Part shown: piece by piece, positions 1 through 11,500 of the stretch
How positions within the stretch are numbered: the stretch's first letter is position 1
Layout of the letters: each line of letters starts with the position of its first letter
NCBI GenBank assembly: GCA_021734475.1
Contig: JAIPIU010000005.1
Location: 48,223-112,222 of the forward strand
Direction of reading: 5' to 3'
DNA: 64,000 bases
Source of the DNA: Candidatus Altimarinota bacterium
GTDB lineage: Bacteria; Patescibacteriota; Gracilibacteria; Absconditabacterales; Absconditicoccaceae
Made by a program: the position numbers and the translations under genes
Notes under the pieces: generated by a model
What the model saw: the letters and a program-made list of their open reading frames with translations, nothing else
Told to the model about the DNA's origin: nothing
Databases searched by the model: none

Positions 1-633
1 TCTAAAGAAAAATACATTTTATTATTTAAATGTTGACAGTTCCCAATACCTAACTGGAATCTTGTAGAATAAAAACTTTTTAAAAAATATCTCCTATATA
101 TAAGGTATAAAAAATCATACATATATAATATACAATTATTTATAGTATATTATAAAGGAAGTCAGCCACTTCGTGGCTTCCAATATATATGCTCGCCGTG
201 CTCGCCCTACGCTTCACGTATAGCCTCTTTATCACGTCTAGGCTACATACAACGAGAGACTGCTTCGTCTACGATACGAATTGTTCAGCTTTCCATAGCA
301 CGTATACTCATTCATACTGTCCTAAGTATATCAGAAAGCTGTCTTTGCTAGTTATTACCTATATTTTTAATAGTAAGTATGCTTTGCATATAAAGTTATG
401 GCTTCTCAATTGATCCAAAAATCAAGACAATCATACACTCGTTGGATTGGCAATGATACTTCCCTCCGGGCTTCCCCTCATTGCTCAATCCATCAGTATT
501 TATTGTCTTTCCTTCCAGTGATTTTTGTCTCACTTTCTGATGTCATTACTCCGTTATTTTATCTTCTTACTATATAATATGTAGAAAACTCAATTGCTCT
601 AACAGCGGTGTACTGGATTTACATCAACAGCCG
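1..633. other. Stretch without a confident gene
   Basis: I see no recognisable gene. The part from about 180 to 480 is clearly richer in C and G than its AT-rich surroundings. Short plus-strand frames exist (189-583 reading UGA as Gly, and 398-577, 59 codons), but their translations have no recognisable domain. A small hairpin lies at 157-181 (AGCCAC/GTGGCT). The good terminator that follows suggests some transcript ends here, so a small unrecognised gene or RNA is possible. Confidence 0.4.
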
Positions 634-659
634 ATGATCTGCAAAGATCATTTTTTTTA
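634..659 (+). terminator. Rho-independent terminator
   Basis: Perfect 7-bp stem ATGATCT/AGATCAT with a GCAA loop, followed by eight T. Classic intrinsic terminator for plus-strand transcription coming from the left. Confidence 0.7.
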
Positions 660-676
660 TATTTTTACAAAAACAC

Positions 677-880
677 ATGGTTAACCACATGAAAGCGACT
701 AGAGACATTATCCAATATCTCGAAGATCGTGAAGACGAAGTAGAAAATGAAACACAAAAAAAGGCCTGATACAAACAGGCCCTTAGTTTTCTACAAGATT
801 ATTTGACAGACGTTCAGGATGATCTAGATCACGAATATGCTGACAAATATAATACAGTTGAATCTTATTACTACTTTTAA
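677..880 (+). CDS. Small acidic hypothetical protein
   Basis: 67-residue protein (63 if the in-frame ATG at 689 is used), with one UGA read as Gly in KKAGYKQ and a UAA stop. It is strongly charged, predicted all-helical and rich in Asp/Glu (LEDREDEVENE, DVQDDLDHEYADKY). I recognise no family. It ends 20 bases before the ArdC-like gene, so the two are probably co-transcribed. Acidic small proteins of this kind on mobile elements are sometimes DNA mimics, but nothing here proves that. Confidence 0.6.
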
Positions 881-900
881 TTTTTTACCAAACTTTACAG

Positions 901-1215
901 ATGAATAATGAAATTATAATACAAGAGATGTGATTTGCAAATAGAAATGCAATCTCAAAAAGATTCTATCTAGGAATCATCAATCAAAGAAAATTAACTG
1001 AAGCAGGATTTACCACACCAGAGTGGCTTACCTTTAACCAAGCAAGAAACAATTGACTCAAGATCAAAGCAGGATCAAAGTGAATTGTTGTCAAATATGA
1101 GGACAAGGTAGAGGTAGAAGAACGTAAAGGCGACAAAATAGAAAAGAAAACAGTCCCATACGTTAGATTCCACACAGTTTTTAACATAGAGCAAACAGAG
1201 CCAGTCAAAGTATAG
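901..1215 (+). CDS. ArdC-like N-terminal domain protein
   Basis: 104 residues with three UGA=Gly. The sequence matches the ArdC_N single-strand DNA-binding domain pattern: a W-L-T-F-N-Q-A segment near residue 45, then G-x-x-I-K-x-G-S-K-G, and a C-terminal F-H-T-V-F-N-I-E-Q-T-E. ArdC proteins of plasmids protect incoming single-stranded DNA from restriction. Family members usually carry a C-terminal metalloprotease-like domain, which is absent here, so this is a single-domain version. Its position just left of a type I restriction locus fits a mobile-element anti-restriction gene, though the role is inferred. Confidence 0.75.
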
Positions 1216-1220
1216 GGCTC

Positions 1221-1258
1221 ACACCTCCCGGACATGAGGTTAAACTGTCCACTTTTTT
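1221..1258 (+). terminator. Possible terminator after the ArdC-like gene
   Basis: GGACA...TGTCC stem (five bp, long loop) followed shortly by eight T. Placed just after the stop codon of the ArdC-like gene. Weak stem, so moderate confidence. Confidence 0.45.
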
Positions 1259-1511
1259 TTGTATTTCATCCCAAAAATAGTAAGAGTGCTGGATATAGTT
1301 ATGTGGCATAATATCGACTAAAAATGAGAGAACAAAAACATATTTCTTCTATTAAACAATAATTTTATATATGTATATATTTAAATACACATATCCTTGA
1401 ATTATCCAGGAAATACTCTATATTCCATTATGAGTAGATTTTTTTGTAAAACCGAATTTCCACCGCATAAATAACACTATAAATTTTACCTATATCACTT
1501 ATAAAAACATT

Positions 1512-3023
1512 ATGGCAAAAGAACAGACATCAAATTTCGAAGCCCAACTATTCAAGGCAGCAGACAAACTACGCAAAAATATCGATGCAGCAGAATACAA
1601 GAATGTCGCTCTTGGACTAATATTTCTCAAGTATATTTCAGAATCATTTCAAGAACTCTACGACAAACTGGTGGCGGACGAACAATCTGAGCCAGAAGAC
1701 AGAGACGAATATAAGGCAGAGAATATCTTCTTTGTACCAGAGCAAGCAAGATGGAAAAGTCTACAAGCGAAAGCAAAGCTTCCTACAATAGGACAAGAAC
1801 TTGATGATGCTATGGAAGCTATAGAAAAAGAGAATCCAGAACTTCGTCACGTTTTACCTAAAGTTTTTGGGAAACCAAACCTAGACAAGACATCACTTGG
1901 AGAGCTTATCGATCTTATATCAAATACAGAACTCAAAGTAGAAAACGAAAAATCCAAAGACCTTTTCGGTCGTGTTTATGAATATTTTCTTGGAGAGTTT
2001 GCCAATGCAGAAGGAAAGAAAGGTGGCCAATTCTACACACCAAAATCAATAGTAAAGCTTATGGTAGAAATGATAGAACCATACAAAGGACGTGTCTATG
2101 ATCCTGCATGCGGTAGCTGAGGTATGTTCGTGATGAGTGAAAAATTTGTACAGGAACACCAGGGGAATATCAAAGATATTACCATTTACGGTCAAGAATC
2201 CAATCAGACGACATGGAAACTAAGCAAGATGAATCTAGCAATCAGAAATATCAACTCTCAATTTGTATCATGGAATACAGAAGGTTCGTTTCTCAAAAAC
2301 GATCATCCAGATCTCAAAGCTGACTATGTACTTGCTAATCCACCGTTTAATCAAAGTGACTGGGGACAAGAAATATTACAAGATGATGCAAGATGGAAGT
2401 ATGGAATACCGCCAGCAGGTAATGCAAATTTTGCATGGATGCAACATATGCTTTATCACTTAGCTCCGCATGGAGTGATGGCGACAGTTTTGGCTAATGG
2501 TTCGTTGAGTTCCAATACATCGTGAGAATGAGATATAAGAAAAAATCTAGTATTAGCAGATCTTGTTGACTGTATAGTAGCACTACCAAAACAGCTGTTC
2601 TACAACACAGGTATCCCTGCTTGTGTACGATTTCTCAGAAGAGAAAGAACACTAAGAAACAAAGAGACACTCTTTATAGATGCCTCAGAAATGGGATTTC
2701 TTAAAGATCGTGTACATAGAGAATTTACTCAAGAAGATATGGATATAATAGCAAACACTTATCATAATTGGAGAAAAAATCCTGAAAAATATGAGGATCA
2801 GAAATGATTCTGTAAGTCTGCAAAGATGGAAGAGATAGAGAAACATGGTTTCGTTCTCACTCCTGGAAGATATGTAGGGATAGGAGATGTAGAAGATGAT
2901 GGGATTCCCTTTGAAGAAAAGATGGAGAAACTCACTACTACACTTGCTGAGCAGATGGCAAAGGAAGCTGAGATGAATGAAGAAATAAAAAAACAATTAG
3001 CAAAAATCTGATTTACTTTATAA
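1512..3023 (+). CDS. hsdM: Type I restriction-modification methyltransferase HsdM
   Basis: 503 residues, normal for HsdM. It methylates adenine in the target chosen by HsdS and is part of the HsdRMS complex. N-terminal HsdM_N helical domain (about 1-140), then the SAM motif D-P-A-C-G-S-G-G near residue 197, with the first Gly after Ser encoded by UGA, and the catalytic N-P-P-F near 276. The frame crosses UGA codons at 2118, 2523, 2529, 2805 and 3009, all plausible glycines, and stops at UAA. Relatively few glycines use UGA compared with neighbouring accessory genes, which suggests more recent arrival. The start follows about 300 bases of non-coding DNA, probably the operon promoter. Confidence 0.95.
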
Positions 3024-3030
3024 TATATTT

Positions 3031-4128
3031 ATGATGTTTGATCCACAGCAACCATACAATGATTTACCTTTACTACCACCAAAGGAAACTTTTGATGATG
3101 CTGAAATTTCTAAACAATTGGTAAAGACATCTAGAGCATTGGCAAAATTGAACGGTATAGATCTATTGAATAATCACAAAATAAGTGAGATGATGATCAA
3201 CCCATTTCTTATATCAGAATCTATCCAAAGCAACAGCATAGAAAATATACACACCACCGTAGAGGAATATTATAAAGAAGAAATATCAGCTAAACAGCTC
3301 ACAGGAAACAACAAAGAAGCAGAAAAATACAAGGATGCAATTATGTATGGATTCGATCAAATCAAGGATAATGAAATGTTACTTACAAATGATATTGTAA
3401 AAATGCAATCAATCATTGTCCCCAATAAGCCAGGTATCAAATCTAGTCCAGATAAGAAAATTGAAAATTCGGTTACTCATGAGATTATTTATACACCACC
3501 TCAATGACAAAAACTATTAGAGGATCTTATGTGAAACCTAGATAAATACATCAATGATGATGAAATACATGATGTTGATCCACTTATCAAAGCTATAATT
3601 ATCCACCACCAGATAGAATCAATACATCCTTTTCTAGATGGAAATGGAAGGACGTGAAGGATGCTTATGGTTTTATACCTAGTATTGCAGTGATTGTTGT
3701 CTCTACCGATGCTTTTTATTAGTGGTTATATCAACAAATACAAAGATAAATATTATGCATATTTACGCGAAGCTAACTATACAGGTAATTTAAAACCACT
3801 TATTATATATTTGTTGGAAGGTATAGAAGAACAATCTAAAAATACAATAACCAAGATTATCAAAGTTAACCAACTAATCGATCATGTAAAAAATGCCATG
3901 TATGATGAATGAATAAAAGAATCTGATAAACTGATAAATGCTTTTATTGAACAACCATATTTTACAATATCTTCGGTATTCAATACTACATTGATACCAG
4001 CTCGTACATTAAACAGATATTTCAAGAAATTATCTGAAGTTTGAGTTATCCAAAAATCTGCAGGTAGCAAATGATCTTATATTTACTACGAGTTAGCTTG
4101 ATTGATCCCTTTGATTTCAGAAGTTTAA
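3031..4128 (+). CDS. Fic-domain protein (AMPylase-type)
   Basis: 365 residues. Fic enzymes transfer AMP or another nucleotide group to Ser/Thr/Tyr of target proteins. The catalytic motif H-P-F-L-D-G-N-G-R-T-G-R is intact near residue 198, with its final Gly encoded by UGA. An N-terminal S-N-S-I-E-N near residue 68 fits the inhibitory SxxxE(G/N) motif of class II Fic proteins, so activity is probably auto-inhibited. A C-terminal winged helix is likely. It begins 7 bases after hsdM, between hsdM and hsdS. Fic genes embedded in restriction loci are known, but the target is unknown. Confidence 0.88.
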
Positions 4129-4130
4129 AA

Positions 4131-4270
4131 GAAAATGGCCGATGATATGTTAGTCATCCGCCAAAAAGACAGAAAATGGCCGATGATATGTTAGTCATCT
4201 GCCAAAGAAGAAAGAAAATGGCCGATGATATGTTAGTCATCTGCCAAAGAAGAAAGAAATGGCTGATGCT
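4131..4270. repeat. Tandem hairpin repeat, 41-42 bp unit, about 3.3 copies
   Basis: Copies begin at about 4131, 4172 and 4214, with a degenerate partial copy at 4256. Each unit holds an imperfect hairpin: GGC-GATGA, loop, TCATC-GCC. There is no open frame across it. It sits in the gap between the Fic gene and the next small gene, so it could be a transcript-processing or attenuation element, or simply a slippage repeat. Confidence 0.8.
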
Positions 4271-4292
4271 TTATATTTAAAATAAAATTAGA

Positions 4293-4715
4293 ATGTCAAA
4301 ATTAGAACTTTCTTTAAGTTGAGATCTATATGATGATAGAGAAGAGATCAAAAAATATTTTACTGATTTAGGCTTGGAGGTAAATACATGATCTCTAATC
4401 AAAAAATTTTCACAAATACCTCCTTCGGAAATTATTATCGATATAGGCAAATTTGTTTTTTGAGCGATAGCTACCTGAGTAATTTATGATCTGTTTAAAA
4501 TTTGAATTCAAAAAATATTTAAGAAGTTTAAAAATACAAAAGTCATAGTTAGAGATAATCATTCTATAATGTACAATATTCATATAGATAATTCAGTTAA
4601 TGTTATAGTTATTCCAGATAGAAAAGAAGAGTTTGCTTATATAAAAACTGTTGATGATCTTATCAGTTATCTTAAAAAAGAAAACGAACAAGAAGAAACT
4701 TTAATTCAAAAATAA
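4293..4715 (+). CDS. Hypothetical membrane-associated protein
   Basis: 140 residues with five UGA=Gly. One hydrophobic segment at about residues 50-75 (IDIGKFVFGAIATGVIYDLF), followed by a basic stretch and a soluble C-terminal part. No family recognised. It lies inside the restriction operon between fic and hsdS. Its last coding bases are nearly identical to the end of the next gene. Confidence 0.65.
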
Positions 4716-4720
4716 TATTC

Positions 4721-5152
4721 ATGAGAAAATCATACAAATTACTAAGAGTTTTAAATTCACATGGTGCTGTAGATAAAAGTACAGGATTAAATCTCCCTAT
4801 AGTAAACAGAAAACGAACACAAGAAAAATGGTCTTATCAATGACTTCTTTTCTCTTCCAAAGAATTGGACAATATCGCAGAAGATCTTGTTAATAAATGA
4901 TATTTATCCGCATGATTTTACAATGATCATTATTGAAGTAAACTAGTTATAACAGATCAATGAATGAAATTTGTAACTGAGTATCTGAACAAAGCACGAT
5001 ATACAAAAATAGAGATAAATATAATAGATCATAAGCGATTATTTCTTGTTTTATGATTATTGATTGCTCTCATAGTTTACTTGGTATCTTGATGTAAGAT
5101 TACAGACTGATTCTCTGCGGTTGACTGTACAAAAACTTTAATTCAAAAATAA
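4721..5152 (+). CDS. Hypothetical protein with winged-helix-like N-part and C-terminal membrane segment
   Basis: 143 residues with eight or nine UGA=Gly. The N-terminal 90 residues resemble a small winged helix (SKELDNIAEDLVNKGYL, then a short wing and VITDQGMKFV). A membrane segment follows at about 105-124. Starts 5 bases after the preceding stop and ends 5 bases before hsdS, so it is translated from the same operon. Function unknown. The shared 3' end with the previous gene hints at a local duplication. Confidence 0.65.
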
Positions 5153-5157
5153 ACCTT

Positions 5158-6405
5158 ATGACACAACAAATACAATCAGATATAATCAACAATCAGATCC
5201 CTGATGGATGGGTGGAGACTACTTTGGGCGAAGTAGTAAAAATATTTACATGAGAATCATTTAAATGAAACTTATATGAACCATCTTGATCATTAAGGGT
5301 TATAAGATGAGAAAATGTATCTGAATGATTTCTAAGATGGGATACAATTAAATATTGGAACCATTCAACCCAAAATTTAGGAAAATATTTTCTTCAAGAA
5401 GATGATATTGTAATAGGGATGGATTGATCAAAAGTATGAAAGAATCGTTCTATGATTAGAGAAAAAGATTTACCTCTAATTTTAGCACAAAGAGTTGCTT
5501 GCTTAAGATCTATTTCTACGCTTTCAAATCAGCACTATATTGCACATTTAATATTAAATAAGAATTTTGAACAATATGTTGTTAAAATACATACTTGAAC
5601 ATCAATCCCTCATATTAGTCAAAATCAAATAGCAAATTATCCTATTATACTACCACCCATTCTAGAACAAAAAAATATCGCCACACTTCTCTCGTCTTTC
5701 GATAACAAGATAGAACTTTTGAGAGAAGAGAATAAAACGCTTGAACAGACAGCACAGACAATTTTTCAAGAATGGTTTGGAAAGTATGATATTGAAAACG
5801 AATTACCTGAGGGATGGAGAGTTGGAAAATTAGGAGAAGAATTTAATATTTCTATATGAAGAACGCCTCCTCGCGTAGAATCGCAATGGTTCTCAAATGT
5901 TCCAATAGGTAAAAAATGGATTTCTATCAAAGACATTGGTAATTGTGGTGTATATATTTTTGATACATCTGAATATCTAACAGATGAATCAATCAAAAAA
6001 TTCAATATCCCAGTTATTCCAGAAAATACAACAATTTTAAGCTTTAAGATGACCGTAGGAAAATTGACTATTACCACAGAGGAAATGCTTTCCAACGAAG
6101 CAATAGCACACCTAAAAATCAGAGATAATTCAGATCTAACGTCAGAGTTTATTTATTGTTATTTACAGGCTCTAGATTTTAATTCATTGGGTAGTACCTC
6201 ATCTATTGTAACTGCAATCAATTCAACAATAATAAAAGCGATTGAAATAATAGTACCTGATGAATGAACTTTATGAAAGTTTAACTCACTCATAAAACCT
6301 ATCTTTGAAAAAATAAAAAACAATTCTAAGCAAATACAATCTTTATCACAAACTCGTGATGAATTATTACCGAAATTGATGAAGGGAGAAGTGAGAACTA
6401 TTTAA
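5158..6405 (+). CDS. hsdS: Type I restriction-modification specificity subunit HsdS
   Basis: 415 residues. Two target-recognition domains, each opened by a G-W motif (PDGWVETTLGE near residue 17 and PEGWRVGKLGE near 216). Each is closed by a conserved helix (EQKNIATLLSSFDNKIELL near 165 and the C-terminal LSQTRDELLPKLMKGE). This is the classic HsdS layout that sets the DNA target of the M and R subunits. The first half encodes about two thirds of its glycines with UGA, the second half about one quarter. That difference suggests the two recognition domains have different histories. Confidence 0.93.
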
Positions 6406-6426
6406 TTTTATTATTTATATTTTGTA

Positions 6427-7401
6427 ATGGCTACAATTTCGTTAATTCCATACCAATTCTACACTAATGAAAACCTAGAAGAAATAAGATGACTTTTTAC
6501 TACAGAAATAAAACAGGAGGATTCTTCTATGCAAGGACATATCCAACAAGTAATTTCAAGTCTATCTAGTTGTACTTTATGTAAATGAGGGAACAGCGAA
6601 GTAATGGAAAAAGTAGTAAATAAAATTTTTTGTGTAGATGATAATCAAACATGGGATGACAAATCTCATTTTCATATTCTATTAAAACTAAAAGTTGCAA
6701 ATAATGAAAATAATTTTGATGACAAAAGTATTGTAAATATAAAAAAGGGTACGATCAACTCTGATTTAGAAAAAGAAGAAACTACTTGAGATTGATTTTT
6801 CCTTGGTTTATCCTTCGAAAAAAACTACAGAACAATAAAGGTTAAGAGCAAAGAAGAAAAAAGACATCATGGTCTAATGTTTGTAACACATAAATGAAAT
6901 GAGAACGTAAAAGGTATATGAAAAGATATTGTAAAAAAAATATTTAAAACACAAAATATTCAATTCTATGATATTGCTGATCAAACAAACGTTTATAATT
7001 TAGATCAGCACCTAAAATCAATCGAGATAAGTTGATATATACCAGTAGGAGCTATTTCACAACTTGATGGTATGGAAGAAAAAAAATGATGAATAAAAGC
7101 GAAGATTTTAATTGAAGATGCAGATCCAAAATTTCTAGCTTGAATGTTATGACGTGGTAAAGACAAAAAATTAAGCAAAAAAGAATTGTTTAATTTTGAT
7201 GTTAAAAATGTAAAATGAATTATCAGAAATTCAAACTGAGGAGAAGATAAAATAGATTTGGAAAATTCAGATGGAACAATTGAATCAATAAGGAAAGCAC
7301 TCTCAATCAAAATGTTTATAGAAGAAAAGGGATTTAATATAATGAATATTAGGTCTCAAATAAATTGATTTATTTCTATGTTTGCAGAAAAATGATTATA
7401 G
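6427..7401 (+). CDS. Hypothetical protein in the restriction operon
   Basis: 324 residues, with many UGA=Gly, so well adapted to this genome. I recognise no domain. The sequence is mixed alpha/beta and soluble, with a C-x-x-C (SCTLCKGG) near residue 54 and no membrane segment. It sits between hsdS and hsdR and overlaps the next gene by 10 bases, so translation is coupled. An accessory defence role is plausible from context only. Confidence 0.7.
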
Positions 7402-7934
7402 ATGTAGTGAAAAGATTTTTCTTTCTTTATATTAACTATGAAGACTTTTCTAAAAGGATGTTTTTTCTGTTTTTTGTATTGATTCCATGAACAATTTCAT
7501 ATTGTATAGTATATCTACTACCAAAATGAGTAGGGCACATTATCGGGGATAATATAAGCAATTTTATCACGGTTTTTAGTATTCTATTTTGACTAATTAC
7601 CACAACACTTTCTATAATGCTTACTTGATATCATATAAATTTTCAAAAAGAAGAAAATCTGAAAAAAAAACTTTGATATTCAAATCCAAAGAAGATTATA
7701 TCAGTAATAAAAGAAATTTTTTTATATAATACATATATAAGTTTAATTCTCATTTTACTAGCCTCTGTACTATTGATTTTAAGTTATGGCACAACAAATC
7801 ATCAGAACATCTCTCATATAGTACAAAGTTTTGGATGGTATTTTTTCCTTATAGTTCTTTATGTATTATTTCGCAATTTCAATTCATTCTTATCATTTCA
7901 TAATAAAATAGAGTCTCTGGATATTGAGAATTAG
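7392..7934 (+). CDS. Hypothetical membrane protein
   Basis: 180 residues with four or five hydrophobic segments (about 20-45, 55-75, 110-130, 145-160). The start at 7392 overlaps the upstream gene by 10 bases, and the first codons ATG ATT ATA GAT GTA GTG fit translational coupling. No family recognised. Directly followed by the HEPN-motif gene, so the two may act as a membrane-effector plus RNase-type pair, an inference from adjacency only. Confidence 0.65.
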
Positions 7935-7970
7935 TTAGGAAACTTTATTTTTTACAATGCAACAATTTAT

Positions 7971-8543
7971 ATGATAAAAATAGAAGATAAATCTTGATAT
8001 ATGTGACAGTACTTATGAGAGATCCACTTTGAAAATGGCGATAGTTTTCGATTTGATATAGAAGAAACAGAAGATCTCAGAAAGATAAAATTTCGTTTGT
8101 GAGCTTTAATAATAGCGTTTAATCAAATAGAAGGAGAATTAGAAGATATTTTATGCGATCGATTGTGACATTGAAGAGAAGATTCTACATGAATGATTAT
8201 AGTTTGATCGATGGGATATGCACAAAAAATAAGACTGTTAGAATCTTATTTGTTATATCTGGATAATATTTGTAATGATAAAAAATATTGAAAAGAGATA
8301 AAAAAAACGATAAATGATTTAAAATTAGCATGACAAATCAGGAATGCTTGTGTACACGCCCATCGACATACAAAAAACAAATCTTACGTCAGAGTAAAAA
8401 ATAAGTGTGATGAAAATTGAATAAAAATAACCTATAGAAATATAAACGAGAAAATTTTAGATGAATATATATTATTTATAGAAAATATTGAATATGAACT
8501 CGATGATTTACATGAAACACTACAAGAATCCTTTTACAAATAA
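7971..8543 (+). CDS. Probable HEPN-domain protein
   Basis: 190 residues, all-helical after a short beta N-part, rich in UGA=Gly (about 14). Contains R-N-A-C-V-H at about residues 124-129, which fits the R-N-x-x-x-H metal-independent RNase motif of HEPN domains. The motif lies in a helix preceded by a long helix with conserved acidic residues (FNQIEGELEDIL). HEPN proteins are RNases found in toxin-antitoxin, abortive infection and restriction loci. Located between hsdS and hsdR, 9 bases before hsdR. The family call rests on the motif and helical layout and was not checked by a profile search. Confidence 0.6.
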
Positions 8544-8552
8544 AGCATTATA

Positions 8553-11500
8553 ATGTCCCATCTAAATGAATCCCATGTAGAAGAAAATCTTATAGATATG
8601 CTTGTTGCACAAGGCTACGAGTACTTCTACGGTCCAGATATTGCACCATATTCTAGTAATCCTCAAAGAGAAGGGTTTGATTCTGCTGTACTTGAAAACC
8701 ACCTCAAGGAGTCTATCTATAGACTAAATCCTGACGTGCCAGAGTCTGCTAGAGTCGAAGCATACAATCATATACTTCGTCTTGGATCAAGCGACATTAT
8801 GACGAACAACGAAAAATTTCATACTATGCTTACAGATGGAGTGACTGTTGAATATTTCAAAGATGGTCAGACAAAAGGGATCAATGTAAAACTGATTGAT
8901 ATTGAAGATATAAGCAAAAATAGTTTCTGGGTAGTGAATCAATTAGTAGTGAAAGAGAACAACACCGAAAAGAGAATGGATGTTGTGATCTTTGTTAATG
9001 GATTGCCTCTCGTTGTTATCGAACTCAAAAACGCAACAGACGAAAAAGCAACTCTCGATAAGGCATTTACACAGATACAGAATTACAAGAAAGCCATCCC
9101 AAGTATTTTCTTCTACAATGCACTTTGCGTGATCTCTGATGGAATAGATGCAAAAGTATCTAGCGTATCCGCTCCATTTAGTCGTTATCTCTCATGGAAA
9201 TCTCCTGAAAAAAAAGAGAATGGTATATTACCAGAGCTACAGATATTGGCCGAAAGAATGCTCCAGAAAGATGTACTCTTAAAACTTATTAGATATAATA
9301 CTGTTTTTGAAACTGAAGAAGTAAAAGATAAAAATACAGGACTCTTGTCAGTAGTAAAAGTAAAAAAGGTCGCCGCTTATCATCAATACTATGCAGTAGA
9401 AAAAGCAGTAGCCGAGACACTCAAAGCAACACATGAAACAGAATGAGATCGCAAAATCGGTGTCATCTGGCATACCCAAGGATCTGGGAAATCTCTCTCT
9501 ATGGTTTTCTATACAGGGCAAATCGTAGTCCAGCCAGAGATGAAGAATCCAACGGTCGTAATTCTTACAGATAGAAACGATCTAGACGATCAACTTTTCT
9601 GAACTTTCTGAAACTGTGTAGGACTTTTGAGACAGAAGCCAGTACAAGCGACAAGTCGCGGACACTTAAAAGAACTATTGAAAGTGTCAGGTGGTGGAAT
9701 CGTATTTACTACCATTCAAAAATTCTATCCAGAAAAAGGAGAGAACACATTAGACATATTATCAGAAAGAACAAATATAGTAGTAGTTGCTGATGAAGCA
9801 CATCGTAGTCAATATGGATTCAAAGGAAGGGAAGTAGAAACTGAAGATGGACTAGAGACAAGATATGGAAATGCAAAACACCTCAGAGATGCGCTTCCCA
9901 AAGCTTCATTTATTGGTTTTACGGGTACTCCTATAGAAAAAGAAGATAAAGATACTAAGAAAGTATTCGGCGAATATGTAGATATTTATGATATCAAACA
10001 AGCCGTAGAAGATGGAGCAACCGTACCGATCAGTTACGAATCCAGACTTGTAAAGATCAAGATGGACAAAAAGGTCGTAGAAGAAATTGATACTTTGATA
10101 AATGAGATTGATTGAGCAACAGAAGAACAGAAAGAAAAAGCAAAAAAAAGAAATGCTCAGATAGACGCGATAGTAGGACATCCTGATAGATTAAAGGATA
10201 TTGCAAAAGATATCGTAGAACACTTTGAAGCAAGACAGCAAATATTTGAAGGAAAAGCAATGGTTGTATGTATGACAAGACAGATAGCGGTCAATCTTTA
10301 TCACGAAATTATCAAACTCTGTCCAGAGTGGCACGATGATGATCTAATGAAAGGAGGAATAAAAATAGTAATGACAAGCGCCTCTGATGATCCAGAAAGC
10401 TTTCAACCACACCACACAAGCAAAGAAGATAGAAAAAAGCTAGCAATCAGACTCAAAGATGTACACGATCCGCTCAAAATGGTTATCGTACAATCTATGT
10501 GGCTTACTGGTTTTGATGTTCCTTGTTTGCATACCATGTATATTGATAAAAAAATGCAAGGAGCAAACCTTATGCAAGCAATAGCTAGAGTCAATCGTGT
10601 ATACAAAGATAAGCCAGGTGGCCTCATCGTAGACTATATCGGTATTGGACAAGATTTAAGAAATGCTATGGCAGTATATACAGAAAGTGGATGACAAGGA
10701 AAAGCTGTCTTAGAAATGACAGATATTATTGCAGGTATGAAAACAAAGTTTGAAGTAGTAGAACAAATGTTTCATGGGTATGATTACAAGAAATATTTCA
10801 AGGCACCAAACAAAGAAAAACTTCAAATATTACTTGGAGCGACTAACTTTATCTTGGGAGAAGATAAACTCAAAGATAGATTCTTGGCAGAAGTGACAGC
10901 ACTATCTAAGCTTTTTGCAATGGCAGTGCCAAGCTTTGAAGCTGAACAAATAAGAGATCAAATAGCATTTTTTCAAGCAGTAAAAGCAAGAATAAATAAA
11001 TTTACTCCATGAGGTGGAAAGACAGATAAGGAAGTAGAGACAGCAATCAAACAGATCATGGATGAAGCACTGAGCAGTGATTGAGTGATAGATATTTTTG
11101 AAGCTGCAGGTATGAAAGCACCATCTCTTGATATACTATCAGAGGAATTCTTGCTTGAAGTAAAAAACATGGAACACAAAAACCTAGCTTTTGAACTAAT
11201 GAAAAAACTCCTCAATGAAGAAGTAAGAATAAGAAAAAGAAAAAATATGACTCAAGGAAAAAAGTTTTCTGAGATGCTTGAAAATGTTATCAAAAGATAT
11301 CACAATAACCAAATAGACACAGCTCAGGTCATCCAGGAATTGTCAGATATTGCAAGAGAGATGAAACTAGAAGATCATAAAGCAGAAGAAATCTGACTTA
11401 CACCAGAAGAGTATGCTTTCTATTCAGTATTGGCGCAGAACGAATCAACAAAGTTTCTTGAAGATAAGAAAATGAAAGAATTGATCCATGTGATCGTGGA

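Noticed and set aside
189..583. A plus-strand frame open for about 130 codons when UGA is read as Gly
   Set aside because: The translation is Cys/Tyr/Leu-rich without any recognisable motif, lies in a GC-shifted non-coding-looking stretch and competes with other frames. I list the stretch as without a confident gene.
984..1235. Minus-strand frame of 83 codons opposite the ArdC-like gene
   Set aside because: It is the shadow of the ArdC-like gene, which has clear family motifs on the plus strand.
4131..4270. CRISPR array
   Set aside because: Repeats are adjacent without unique spacers and no cas gene is near; it is a simple tandem repeat.
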